From Paguma larvata (lineage: Eukaryota > Chordata > Mammalia > Carnivora > Viverridae), in contig CM057830.1 in NCBI GenBank assembly GCA_030068075.1, forward strand, positions 19,748,247 through 19,812,246: 64,000 bases of DNA, read 5' to 3'. A program made the position numbers and the translations under genes. Position 1 is the stretch's first letter, and every line of letters starts with the position of its first letter. The notes under the pieces were generated by a model. That model was given only the letters and a program-made list of their open reading frames with translations. It had not been told where the DNA came from and did not search any database. Below, piece by piece: positions 35,567 to 46,945 of the stretch.

Positions 35567-36905
35567 TTAAATAGTGATACCAAATAGCGATTACTTCAAA
35601 TAAGCTGTGACGTGGGGAATAGCACAACTTGTTGAGAATTTATCTTCGAAACAAAGGTGATAATGGAGATGGATGGGGGTTTTGCAATTATACTCAGCTG
35701 GCAGAAATAGAAACTTGTTCAGCCAAAGTTTAAACAATGTAGAAAAAGAAAAAATCAGATCATGTCTGTAAGGTTCAGGTTTAGACTGCGATGAGGAAAA
35801 AAAAGCAACCGATTTAACAGCTCATGAAAATCAACAAAATAACTGTTCTTCGAGGCTATTTTGTGAAATTACTGATTTGAACGTGCAATTAGTAATACTT
35901 TTCACATCGTTTAATTTGCTGAGGCACTTCTTGTTTTTGTTTTTGTTTTGTTTTGGTGTGCCTAAGAATATGTGAAGTATTATTCCACAGTAAACTCTGG
36001 AGTCCATGGGCTACTTTATGAATAACCATCATCACAATTAACTTATGAATTTTTAAATCATTACAAAAAATATTATCCACCCCAGGATATCTTAGGTATA
36101 TTTTTTTCCATTTGTTTTGGACCTGAGGGATTTTGCATTTCAGAGTTGAGATTCCTTAAAATGTTCATCCTGTCCCAGCAGTTACAGAGCTGAAATGTGG
36201 GTGTGTAAAAGGAGAAGTATTGCGTTTCTCTCCTTCCTTTCTATGTCTGGCCTAGCCTTCAAGTGACCTTGTTCACAGAGCAATGATTAGTCCTTTGTGG
36301 GCTCTCAGTGGGATCACGTCATATGGGGATGGAATTATAACATGAATAATCCTATACAAATGAAGTAAAAATTAATGAGAGGCAGGATCCCATATGTTCC
36401 CGCTAATTCCAGTTAGGTGGAAAAGTCTTCACAGACATTTGAAATGTAATTTGGATCATATATTAAAGGATTTATGAACTAGTGTACATAAGACAGTTTC
36501 GGATAACTGCAGATCTGCTAATTCTCCAACTTTGGTCATTTGTGAGTGATGAGTAATATAGATTTTCTACATTTTTGCACAGATTCTAATACTCATTTTC
36601 ATTTCCGATTGAAGGAAATCTAGAAACGTAAGGCTACATAAACAATCAGCTTTCCTAAAGATGTCGATTTCTCAGCACTTAGCATTTGCTGTGTGAAGAC
36701 TAAACCAGTCTGGAAATGGGTCAGTGGAATTGGTTGCATTCATGGAGTTCTTACTGAAATGTGCTATAATTACTTGTGCTTTTGTATTTTTTGAGTTAAA
36801 TCTTGTGGGTCACTATAGAGTTATTACAAAATTGTGTTAGATGGCTAATATGCCAAGTTTCTGACTTGGATAATAGGCATTTACAATAAGCAATGTAGAT
36901 TTTCT
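35567..36905. other. Non-coding DNA, nothing recognised
   Basis: A short (TTTTG)n tract at 35933-35954 is the only structure seen. Confidence 0.4.
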
Positions 36906-36923
36906 ACACATTTGATAATTCTT

Positions 36924-37123
36924 TTTTTTTAACGTTTATTTACTTATTTTTGAGAGAGATGGAGAGAGGGGCACAGAAAGAGGGAGATAGAAAATCTGAA
37001 GCAGGCTCCAGACTCTGAGTTGTCAGTACAGAGTCCTATGCAGAGCTCGAACCCATCACCTGCGAGATCATGGCCTGAGGTGAAGTTGGACGCTTAACCC
37101 GCTGAGCCACTTGGGCATCCCAT
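36924..37123 (-). mobile_element. CAN-SINE, younger member of a stacked pair
   Basis: Felid-type minus-strand SINE, flanked by ACACATTTGATAATTCTT (36906-36923) and ACACATTCAATAATTCTT (37124-37141), 16 of 18 identical. It contains the felid block complementary to TTGTCAGTACAGAG and a head ending at GGGCATCCC. Confidence 0.94.
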
Positions 37124-37141
37124 ACACATTCAATAATTCTT

Positions 37142-37402
37142 AATATTTTTATTTATGCTTTTTTATTTTAGAGAGAGAGTGGAGGAGAGGAGTGTGGGGG
37201 CACAGAGAGAGAGAGAGAGAGAGAAAGGAAGGAAGAAAGGAAGGAAGGAAGGAAGGAAGAAAGAAACAAAATCTTAAATAGGCTCCCTGCTCAGTGTAGA
37301 GTCTAACGAGGAGCTTGATCCCACAAACCCACAACCCTGGAATTATAACCTGACCTGAAGTCAAGAGCCAAATGCTAACCCGACTGAGCCACCCACGCAC
37401 TC
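37142..37402 (-). mobile_element. Older-subfamily CAN-SINE of a stacked pair
   Basis: Minus-strand SINE whose middle (GGCTCCCTGCTCAGTGTAGAG and GGAGCTTGATCCCAC) follows the older carnivore consensus, not the felid GACAGCTCAGAGCC form. Its GA-rich tract has expanded into (GGAA)n around 37227-37258. The right flank TTGATAATTCTCAATACT (37403-37420) resembles the left flank near 37130-37147. Confidence 0.88.
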
Positions 37403-37420
37403 TTGATAATTCTCAATACT

Positions 37421-38214
37421 AATTTGAATTTTTTTCAGATATCTTTTGTCTGGGTTGGGAAAACTTGGGGTGATCAGTATATATCTAAAGGTTTTTGTAA
37501 AAATCAGGGTTCATTAGAATTTTTGTGCCCCAAATGAACCTTGATTAAGACAAAGAAAATTAGATTAAAATAGTAGATCTCAGTCAAATATGGGGGTCAA
37601 GTGTATATTTTGTTTCATGGGAATGAAAACTGGAAGCTTTTATGCAAAAACCTTGCAACTCATTATTTTCCCCTAAGTGCATGGGTTTGATTTTGGATAT
37701 AATAGCTGTATGCTTTTAATATTTTGGTGTTCCTCTGGGATTAGTTTGGGTTTTCCTTTTTTTTTTTACAGAAGCTGATCTCAGGTGAAGTTGGCACAGT
37801 AGATCACGTAGACTTGTATGGTTTCAAGCCACCTTCAGGATAGTTTGGCCACATGTCCAGATGAACAAAAAGAAAATACTAAAGAAAAGAGGTTTAAAGT
37901 TTTTCTGGAGTGCAGGGCTGGGGCTCATGGAATCACTGTAATTGAATCACGTTATACAATATATAGCATGCCATTTTTAAGAGTGGATAACTCTAAGGAT
38001 GGTAACTTACAAGAGAAAAATTACGGTGATATAATGAACTCTCTTAGTAAAGTATAAAGGTAAGTCAAGGTAGAACTAAGTTCGAAGAATCAATATGAAC
38101 TCCTGACCCTCTGACCATCCTCCCTTTTTAAGAGTCCTACGTAATCTCTGGTGCCATCCAGGAAACTCAGATCATTAAACAAAGCAAACCACTGTGCACT
38201 CTGTCTGTTTTCCC
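37421..38214. other. Non-coding DNA, nothing recognised
   Basis: No gene or repeat assigned. Confidence 0.4.
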
Positions 38215-38215
38215 A

Positions 38216-38404
38216 CTTTTTAAAAATTTCTTATAGTGAGAGCAGGGTAGAGGCAGAGAGAGAAGGGGGAGAGGGAGAATCCCAAGCAGGCTCTGCACTG
38301 TCAGCGCAGAGCCTGATGCAGGGCTCAAACTCACCAGCTGCAAGATTATGACCTGAGCTGAAATCAAGAGTCTGGCACTCAATGGACTGAGCCACCAGGC
38401 GACC
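38216..38404 (-). mobile_element. CAN-SINE
   Basis: Minus-strand felid SINE: GA-rich tract near 38247-38277, AGGCTCTGCACTGTCAGCGC near 38287, and ACTGAGCCACCAGGCGACC head. Possible flanks are TTCCCACTTTTTAAA and CTCCCCTATTTTTGAA, a weak match. Confidence 0.9.
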
Positions 38405-39620
38405 CTCCCCTATTTTTGAACCCACCATTATACTCCGCTAAGAGGAAACATTTCTTACCTGGGGCAGAAGAAATAAAGGTGAACTCGGAATATCTTAATA
38501 TCATGACAAAGCTAGGATTCATTTAGAGAAATACTTGCTGTTTATAAGGACAAAGAGGTCAGTATAGAAAGAGGGCTGTGTAAGTTCCTGAGTAGTGAAA
38601 ATTTGACATTAAAAAGGGAATTTGGACAATGAGCTGAGAATAAGTTCTGGTTTCGTGTTGATCTTGCGAAAGAGAGGGGAGTCTAGAACTTGTTAAATGT
38701 GATTGTAATGCATAAAATGTAGCTTATGAATTTCTAATAGTGTCTATAAAATATGCTACATATCAGTTAACCTAAATTAGATCATTGCTGCACTGGATCA
38801 CTGATAGATAAGTAGGACATAAAATACAGACTTTTTAAAAAAATAGAGGAATAAAAACTTTAATAATGAGAATGCTGATTGAGAAGTAGAAGGGAAATAT
38901 TGAATGGGAAATAATAAGAGGGGGTTTAACAGGGCAGTCCATGTATAGGAGAAAGGAATAGCATAAATGTTATTTTAAAAGGAGTGACTTAATACATTCA
39001 AAATAAATTTTAGAGATTAGGCTAACCTTTGGGAGGAGGGAGGGAGGAGGGGAAGAGAAAAGAAAAAATAAGTACAACTATGGTATAAGTTACATTCTTT
39101 GACCGCGAAACAAAGGCAGTGAAGAACATAGTAAATGTCAAACTAAGCCAAGTTATTACCCAGATTAAGGATGAACTGTACATGTTCCAATTTTGTTATA
39201 GTGGCAATAAGTCCCAATCCCCATGCTAATGGAAATGTGATTAAAAGAAAAATGACATTTAAGTGGTATTTATTGAAAAGTGAGAATAAACATTGTCTAA
39301 GTTTTTTGACCTAGATGGAAAGCGTAGGGTCAACTTTGGCCAAGATTTGTGTGGGAAACAGAGAAATGATCTCCTATGGGGAATCTGAATTATGTACAAA
39401 AAGATGAACAAAAACTAGCATACTTGATAAGGCCTCTAGATACTGCAGACCTGCTTCTTCTCCTTGCTGCTCAAATTAGTGGAGTTTTCAAATAATGTTG
39501 TTTATCTATATTATCTTAGATGATCCACATACTGGCTTTACTGCTTGGGAAAATCCCTTAGGAACTCAGCCTGGAAGAAGCCTTGGTGCTGTGGCTTAAG
39601 TTTAGAGTATTAGAAGCAAG
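38405..39620. other. Non-coding DNA with a purine tract
   Basis: A purine-rich tract lies at 39031-39068 (GGGAGGAGGGAGGGAGGAGG type). Otherwise nothing recognised. Confidence 0.4.
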
Positions 39621-39866
39621 TACAGTAAAAACCTTGTTTTGCAAGCATAGTTCATTCTGGAAACATGCCTGTAATTGAAAGCACTTGCATATCAAAGCAA
39701 ACTTCAAGAACCATTGGTTCATTTGTGATCATGTGACCTTTGGCGTCACATAGTATTTGTATTGCAAGACATCACTTGTTTATCGAGTTGAAATTTATTT
39801 GAAATGTTTGCTCCTTCTGCGGAACACTTGCAGAACAAGTTACTCATGATCCATGGTTTTACTGTA
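39621..39866. mobile_element. Tc1/mariner-like MITE
   Basis: A 246-bp segment begins TACAGTAAAAACC and ends CCATGGTTTTACTGTA, so the ends form imperfect inverted repeats with TA at both borders, as expected for Tc1/mariner integration. Internal wording (GCAAGCATAGTTCATTCTGGAAACATG and GCAGAACAAGTTACTCATGATCC) is of a type repeated in carnivore genomes. No transposase frame is present. Confidence 0.75.
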
Positions 39867-40734
39867 GTAGGGTTGAGTCCTCTCAATCAAGATAGGTTGG
39901 AACAGAATGGGGAAAGAATAATCACAAGGTCTTTGAGTAAATTCTCATTCTCTGAATCCAAAAGGCTAAGCCTTAAATGTTGACAAGTAAGAGTTCCATC
40001 TCCTCATATTAAAGACGTCATCACTGAGGCCTGATGTGGTAAAGTGAGTCACTAAGATCACCCTGATGCTTAATGGTAGAGCATGTCCTATGGCTTTTCT
40101 GTTCAGTGTTCTGTCTCCTATTATGAGCTTCTATGGTGTAAACAAGTATCAAGTAAGTTCATATGTGATCTGAACATCACATTTTAAATGGTCAGTTAAC
40201 AGTTTCCCACACATAAATGATGTACACATAAAGATAAACAAAGATTTAGAAAAGGAAGAGTAAATCAAGAGAAAAGAGTAGAAATATTAATATGACTCAT
40301 ATCAGAAATGCATAGACAGGCTAATTTGTCTAAATTTTATCAGAGTTGGTCCCATTCACCATGTTAATGATGTGTAGAAATACCCAAATGCATCAAAATT
40401 TAATTCTGGCAAATGAGAGAGGCCAGCTTGATTTAATGGAAAATCTGATTTCTAAAATATAATTAAAATTAATGGAGCTTTATTACTTTCAGGTAAACAG
40501 AGTAACGAGTCATCAAGTAAAGTGTTTTTATTTTTTATTGTGCCAAATTCACACAAATCAGAAGAGTTACAAAGTAGTGATTTATTCCATATATACTACA
40601 AAAAATATTTTAAAATTCTCCTTTGTATGTTAAATACCTCTGAATTTTTTTAACAGTACTGATTTGCTTTGAAAATTGTCTTCATTAATAATCATAAGAT
40701 AAGCAACTCAAAGCCCTGTATTTTAGTTTTTGAA
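39867..40734. other. Non-coding DNA, nothing recognised
   Basis: AT-rich, no assignable signal. Confidence 0.4.
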
Positions 40735-41587
40735 TTATATTTTTATTAAACTTCTATTGAACTATAATGTACAAAAAGAAAATAGCTGCCCAACTCAATG
40801 AGTTATCACAAAGTGAGCACACTCATGTAAACACAATGCACATCAAGAAATAATTATTAGCACCAGTGAAACCTACCTCTTACCTCTTCTTAGTCACTAG
40901 TTCTTCCCTCCCCACCAATATGTGAGCACTTTTCTGACTCATAGATTAATTTTGTCTACTTTGGACCTTTGGATATATGTACTTTTGTTGGGCTTTGTGA
41001 GATTCATCCATGATACTGCACATGTAAATACTTCATTCACTTTTCTTTATCATACGGTTTTCCATTAAATGATTACACCATGATTCACTGTCACCTTTAC
41101 TGTTGATGGACATTTGGATGTCTTCTGTCTTTGGCTGTTGTGAGTATTGCTGTTTTGAATGCTCTTGAGCGTGTCTTTTGGTGCAGTTATGTACCAATTT
41201 TTGTTGGATATATTGTCAGGAGTATGGATGCTAAATCAAATTGTATGAGTATGTTCAGCTTTGGTAGATACCCAAAGTTGTAGCAATTTATACTCTCACC
41301 TGTAGTGTATAAGAGTCTAGTTAGCACATATGTATATTTTAGTTGTCAAATTTTGTATTTTAGTAGCCCTGGTGGGTGTGTAATAGAATAGCATTGTACT
41401 TGAAATTTCCGCTTCCCCGATTACTACAAATTGAGAAACATTTATATATTCATCTGCTACTTGCACATCCTTATTTTGAAGGGGCCTATTCATGTCTCTC
41501 ATTTTAACGTCAGCTTCTAGGTGTATATCTTTTCTATATGTAGGAATTCTTTTTTTATTATAAAGATTCTTTAAAAAAAAGATTTTT

Positions 41588-41795
41588 GGGGGTCACCTGG
41601 GTGACTCGGTTGAGCGTCAGACTTGGGCTTAGGGTTCTCATGGTTCATGAGTTCGAGCCCCACATGGGGTTCTGTGATGACAGCTCAGAGCCTGGAACCT
41701 GCTTCAGATTCTGTCTCCCTCTCTTTCTGCCCCTCCCCTGCTTGTGCTCTGTCTCTGTCTCAGAAAAAAATAAACATTAAAAAATTTTTAAAGAT
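41588..41795 (+). mobile_element. CAN-SINE in old L1
   Basis: Plus-strand felid SINE: GGGGGTCACCTGGGTGACTC head, GAGTTCGAGCCCCACATGGGG, GACAGCTCAGAGCCTGGAACC, CT tract, then AAAAAAATAAACATTAAAAAA tail. Flanking AAAAAGATTTTT-type words on both sides suggest a target duplication in low-complexity DNA. Confidence 0.93.
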
Positions 41796-41910
41796 TTTTT
41801 TATGTATTATATATTCTTTATATATTGTGGACTTGAGCTCTTTTTCAGTTATGTATGTTGCAAATATGTTCTCATGGTATATGTCTTTTTGTTTTCATAA
41901 TGTCTTTTTT

Positions 41911-42091
41911 TCTAAGTTTGTTTATTTTGAGAGAGAGAGAGAGTGAGCGAGCAGGGAAGAAGGGCAGAGAGAGACTAAGAGACGATCACAACCAGAGTCC
42001 ATGCCCTTAGCACGGAGCCCAACAAAGGGCTTGATTCCACAAACCGTGAGATCATGAGCTGAGCTGAACCAACTGAGCCACCCAGGCATCC
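41911..42091 (-). mobile_element. CAN-SINE in old L1
   Basis: Minus-strand SINE, about 110 bp from the previous one and in opposite orientation: GA-rich tract near 41930-41975, GTGAGATCATGAGCTGAGC, and GAGCCACCCAGGCATCC head. Confidence 0.9.
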
Positions 42092-43083
42092 TTTCCTAGT
42101 ATCTTTTCATTAATAGAATATCTTAATTTTAATCTAGTACAAATTATTAATCTTCTTTTTGTTTAGTGCTTTATGTATCCACTTAAGATAGCTTTGCAGT
42201 GAGTGGAGATGTATTCTAAAATTTATGTTATCTTTTACAGTTAGATTTGTAATCCATGTGTTTAATTAAGTAACCTGGCATCACATTGATTATAAGACAA
42301 TCCCTTTCCCACTGCTCTTCAGTTGTACATTTCTGATTACTCGGGTGTCCATATATATGTATGTTTGCTATTTCCTGTCTGTTACGTTCTCTTGTTTTCT
42401 AGGATGTCACTGGGAGAACACCACACTCCCTTAATTATTGAAGCTTCATTACAAGTCTTGATAGCAAGTGGACTAATTCCTTTAACTTGTTTGAACTCCT
42501 GAGGATTTTTGTGGTTTTTCTCAGACCTTTACATTTCCATATGAAGTACAGAATAAGTTTATTAATTTCCACAAATAGATTTCCATAGTTGCTTGGTCTA
42601 TACTGGAAATTCTGTTGAATATAGGTCATTTTGAAGGAGAATTGATGTCTTTCAGTATTTAGTGTTCCAGTTGATAAATGTGGTATTCTTTAATTTATTA
42701 TCTTTTATCTTCTATCTGTAATAGGGTGTTTTTTATGCAGAGGTCTTGAATATATTTGATTTCCAATTATCCTATTGTAAGAAGTATTGGTATAAAACAA
42801 TGTTTTTGCTGTTCATTTAAGTAATATATACATAAATAGAAGTGAGCCTATCTTAAATCTTATATCTTACAGCTTGGAGAACTTCTACAAACTGAACACA
42901 CCTGTGTAGCTAGCACCCAAGCCAAGAAATAGAACTTTCCCAGTTCATAAGACCTCATTGTTCTTTCAGCAGCTAGAGCCCTAAGTGCATTCCCTATCTC
43001 GCACTTTACCAGCAAAGGTTAAGTTTTGCTATAAAAGTAGAATCATATAATATATACGCTTCTCAGTGGGTATTTTAACACAA

Positions 43084-43349
43084 TGTTAATAAGTCATGCA
43101 TATCAACACATGTAATTGTAGATCATTTGTGCTAATAGCTGCATAGTATTCGTTATGACATATACTACAATATAACTATCCATTTTTCTGTTGATACATG
43201 TTTAGTAGTTTTCGGGTTGAGTATGTGTTTTTAATGTTAGCCAGTCTGGTTGAGCTGGAGTAGTATTTCATCGTGGGTTGAATTTCCATTTCTTTAGTAA
43301 TGATACTAACTATTTTTCATGTGCTTATTTGCTACATGCTTTTATAAAT
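43084..43349. repeat. Left arm of large palindrome
   Basis: The 266-base arm begins TGTTAATAAGTCATGCATAT and ends CTTTTATAAAT. It is the reverse complement of 43369-43630, with one 4-base length difference near 43310 (AACTA versus G) and one single-base change near 43334 (CATGC versus CGTGC). The arm itself consists of old antisense L1 wording (GCTGCATAGTATTCGTTATG, AGCTGGAGTAGTATTTCATC). Confidence 0.97.
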
Positions 43350-43368
43350 TTTATAAATTTGCAAAGGG
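43350..43368. other. Palindrome spacer
   Basis: About 19 bases, TTTATAAATTTGCAAAGGG region, separate the two arms. Confidence 0.95.
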
Positions 43369-43630
43369 ATTTATAAAAGCACGTAGCAAATAAGCACATG
43401 AAAAACAGTATCATTACTAAAGAAATGGAAATTCAACCCACGATGAAATACTACTCCAGCTCAACCAGACTGGCTAACATTAAAAACACATACTCAACCC
43501 GAAAACTACTAAACATGTATCAACAGAAAAATGGATAGTTATATTGTAGTATATGTCATAACGAATACTATGCAGCTATTAGCACAAATGATCTACAATT
43601 ACATGTGTTGATATGCATGACTTATTAACA
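43369..43630. repeat. Right arm of large palindrome
   Basis: The 262-base inverted copy of 43084-43349 starts at TTTATAAAAGCACGTAGC and ends GACTTATTAACA. To its right, antisense L1 wording continues (GAGTTGTAGGACTGTAGAATG near 43668) as it would after the left arm if the right arm were absent. This arm is therefore the added copy, or replaced a short L1 piece. Confidence 0.97.
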
Positions 43631-44285
43631 CTATGTAGATTTTCAATTTGTCAATTTTTTTTCCTTGAGTTGTAGGACTGTAGAATGCTTTATATATTCT
43701 GGCTAAAATTCTGTTTGATATGTGCTTTGTGAATATTTTGTTTCAGTGTATGGCTTATATGTTTTCTTATTTCTTTTTTTTTTTTTAAGGTTTTATTTTA
43801 GTTTTGAGATAGAGAGGAAGCATGGGTGAGGCACAGGGAGAGAGACAGAGAATATATTCCAAGCAGGTCACATCCAGCATGGGGCCTGATGCAGGGCTCA
43901 ATCTCATGACTGTGAGATCATGATCTGAGCAGATATCAAGAGTCAGTCGCTTAACTGACTGAGCCAAATGCCCCTACTTTCTTATTTCTTGTGATGAAGA
44001 GAAGTCTTTTAAGAACGACTACTTTATCAATTTCTTCTGTTACAGTTTTTCCTTTTGTTGTCCTAAGAAAACATTGCTTAAGTTCCGGGAGATATTTTCA
44101 AATAATTTCTTTTCGAAGTATGTGATCAATAGTGAATTAGTTGTGTATTATACAGGGTATGACAAAGCTTTATGATGTATTTTCTAGTATATATAAATAT
44201 GTATATATATTCTTAGTTATTTTAGGGTCATTGGTTAAAACAATATCTTCTCTCTATTTAATTGTTTTGGTGTCTTTGTCCAAAA
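43631..44285 (-). mobile_element. Old L1, antisense, continuing after the palindrome
   Basis: Antisense L1 ORF2 wording: GAGTTGTAGGACTGTAGAATG, TATATATTCTGGCTAAAATTC, then after a SINE CTTCTGTTACAGTTTTTCC and TTGGTGTCTTTGTCCAAAATC near 44267. Confidence 0.7.
43776..43977 (-). mobile_element. CAN-SINE in old L1
   Basis: Minus-strand SINE. TTTCTTATTTCTT flanks it on both sides (43763-43775 and 43978-43990). The T-rich tail is at 43776-43788, and the head (GAGCCAAATGCCCC) is damaged. Confidence 0.92.
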
Positions 44286-44289
44286 TCAT

Positions 44290-44985
44290 TACACCGTTTA
44301 GAACATCCTGAAAATCTATAGAATAGGAAACAGAGCTAATAACTGAATTCAACAGAATTTCAGAATGAATCAATATAAAAAAATTTTGTTTCTCTAGACT
44401 GAAAAATTAAAAAAATAGAATTTGTAAAAATATTTGAAATAGCACCCAGAAATATAAAATACTTAGGATTAATTTTAATACAAGATGTGAAATGACTCTA
44501 TAAATAATCTTAATACCTGTATAAAATAGGATTATTTTACATGGCAATAATAATATATTACTTGAAAAAATGAATGTATGTACTAAGTTCATGGATTAGA
44601 AAACTAATTGTTAATGTGTGAAATGTCTTTATTTTTTAATTTATTTTTTAACATCTATTTATTTTTGAGGGACAGAGAGAGGCAGAGCATGAGCAGGGGA
44701 GGGGGAGAGAGAGGGAGACACAGAATCTGAAGCAGGCTCCAGGTGCTGAGCTGTTAGCACAGAGCCTGACACAGGGCTCAAACTCACGAACTGTGAGACC
44801 ATGACCTGAACTAAAGTAGAACACTCAACCAACTGAGCCACCCAGGTGCCCCAACAAATAAAATGTCTTTAAGTTGATCTGTCAGTTTAGTACAATCCCA
44901 ATCAAAATCCCAGTGGGTGCTTTTATAAAAATTGAAAAAGTGTAAATTTTATATGGAAATTCAAACAGTATAGGTTTTTAATTTC
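44290..44985 (+). mobile_element. L1 ORF2 segment in reverse orientation to its neighbours
   Basis: Plus-strand L1 wording: ACTGAATTCAACAGAATTTC near 44342, AATAGCACCCAGAAATATAAAATACTTAGG near 44438, GTTCATGGATTAGAAAAC near 44588, and after a SINE TACAATCCCAATCAAAATCCC near 44891. Flanking L1 on both sides is antisense. The antisense text resuming near 44986 covers some of the same ORF2 part, so this is not a simple in-place inversion. Confidence 0.75.
44632..44853 (-). mobile_element. CAN-SINE in L1 segment
   Basis: Minus-strand felid SINE, flanked by AAATGTCTTTA at 44621-44631 and 44861-44871. It has a clean CCACCCAGGTGCCCC head and a GA-rich tract near 44677-44722. Confidence 0.93.
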
Positions 44986-46600
44986 CATTTTCTAATTATT
45001 TGTTGTACTATACAGAAATAGAAATGATTTTTGAATAATAATCTTATATTCAGGACAAAATAAATTATAGTTTATACTCATAAACATACTTTATACTAAT
45101 GATTTATCTATGTATTCTTTTGGATTTTCTAAATAATTTCATTATTTTGCATAGCAAGTATTTGATTTTTTCCTTTCCAATTCTTGTGCTTTTGGTTTCT
45201 TTTTCTTGTTAGCACTAAGATCTCCAGTGTAATATTGACTAGATACAGTGCTAACAGGCATTGTATTTTATCCTTATGTCAGAGGAACATCTTTCATCAC
45301 TGTTGCACTAAATATTATGCTTGTTCCAAAAACAAACTTTCATCCAATTAAGGACGTGTCCCTCTCTTTCTGAGCTGCAAGAGGTTTTTTGTTTTGGTCT
45401 TATATCTTTTTTCTATTAACAAACTGTCTAATTATTCTTTTAAGATGGTGGCTAATATTGATTAATTTTCAAAGTTAAACCAACTTGGCATTCTTCTAAA
45501 AATTCAATATGTTCTTTATCTTTTTTGGCTATTTCTGAATTTGATGTGTTCAGGCATTGTTTAGGATTTTTTGGGTGCATGTTGATACATTTCATTTTCG
45601 TTTCTTGTGAAGCCTTTATTATGTTTCAGTATCTTGGTTATGTTGGTCTTAAAATTAGTTCAAGAATGTTCTCTTTTCCCCCTCTTTTTTGAGATGCATG
45701 TTATTTATTCTTAAATGTATGTCTTAAATGTATGACATAATTTACTGGTTGAAGTTACATGACCCAGAGATTTTCTTTGTGGCAAAACATTGTTATGATT
45801 CAGTTTGGTGAGGAATATTCAGGTTTTCTACTTCATGATGCACTTTCAATAAGTTTTGGTTTATAAGTAAACTATATTCATGTCATGTCATTTTTAAATA
45901 TACTGATGCAAAATTTTCATAATAACCTCTTGTTTTTTAAACGTCTTCTTTCTTTCTTAAATCTCTGAGCCTTCCATTGGCATCATTTTTATCGTGCCCT
46001 ACCCCCGCCAAACACTAGGCACTTGTATCTTTATGAGAGAATCTCTTTGTGATGAGTTGTGTTTTATTTGTCTGAAAGTGTTTTTATCATACTTTTATTT
46101 TTGAAGAATATCTTACTGGAAACAGAAATATAAATTGGCTGTCATTTTTTTCATGTCTTTGGTTATATCATCCCATTGTTTTCTGGTTTCCTTCACCTTT
46201 TTCAGGAAGTCCACTTTTGGTCTATTTTTACTCCTATGAAGATAAATTACATTTTGTCTCTGGACACTTTTTAGATTTTCTCTGTCACTGTTGGTGTTCT
46301 GCAGTTTAATTACAATCACTCTTGATAAGGTTTTCTTTGAATTTATCCTGCTAAACGTTCATGTTTCTTTTAATCTGGGGCTTGACGACTTTTATCAGAT
46401 GAGGAAAATTCTCAGGAATTCTCTTGTCCAGTACCACTTCTTATCTAGTCCCCTGTACCTTTCTCTGAGTCAACAAATCCTAGGCTCAACTCCTTTCTGG
46501 ATATTAGGTCTATAGGTGCTCACTGCCCTAATAGCTTCCTGCTGCCATTAAATAAATGTGGGTGTTTTATAAAGTATTTTATCGATATTTCCTAGTTGTT
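44986..46600 (-). mobile_element. Old L1, antisense (ORF2 into ORF1-like region)
   Basis: Antisense wording includes TTGGATTTTCTAAATAATTTC near 45119, CAACTTGGCATTCTTCTAAAAA near 45481, GTCTTTGGTTATATCATCCCATTG near 46156 and GAATTTATCCTGCTAAACGTTC near 46338. It is highly diverged. The right limit is uncertain. Confidence 0.65.
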
Positions 46601-46743
46601 GTCAGTGGATGAGTTGATCTGAATCAACCTATTTTCTCATTGCCAGAACTCACAAATCTATGATTAATGGGGTTGCTAAGATAAAATCCTAAATGGAAGA
46701 CAATAATTTGTTAGTTTTTTTCACCTGTTAAAAAAATATCTCA

Positions 46744-46945
46744 GGGGGTGCCTGGGTGACTCAGTCAGTTAAGCATCCAACTTTGGCTCAGGTCATGATC
46801 TTGTAGTTTGTGAGTTTGAGCCCCACTTCGGGCTGTGTGCTGACAGCTCAGAGCCTGGAGCCTGCTTTGGATTGTTTGTCTTCCTCTCTCTGTGCCCCTT
46901 GCCTGCTTTCTCTTTATCAAAAATAAACATTAAAAAATTTTAAAA
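46744..46945 (+). mobile_element. CAN-SINE
   Basis: Plus-strand felid SINE: GGGGTGCCTGGGTGACTCAG head, GAGTTTGAGCCCCACTTCGG, GACAGCTCAGAGCCTGGAGC, then AAAATAAACATTAAAAAATT tail. No convincing target duplication. Confidence 0.93.

Larger units (their letters stand above)
40735..43083 (-). mobile_element. Old L1, antisense, interrupted by SINEs
   Basis: The complement of an old L1 3' region runs from about 40735. Landmarks are TGTGAGATTCATCCATGATA near 40998, GGCTGTTGTGAGTATTGCTG near 41133, and AACATTTATATATTCATCTG near 41438. Antisense ORF2-like wording continues between and after two SINEs, for example CTTTACATTTCCATATGAAG near 42527. No frame is preserved. Parts of 42800-43080 carry a further 3'-end-like segment, so more than one L1 may be merged. 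Confidence 0.7.
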
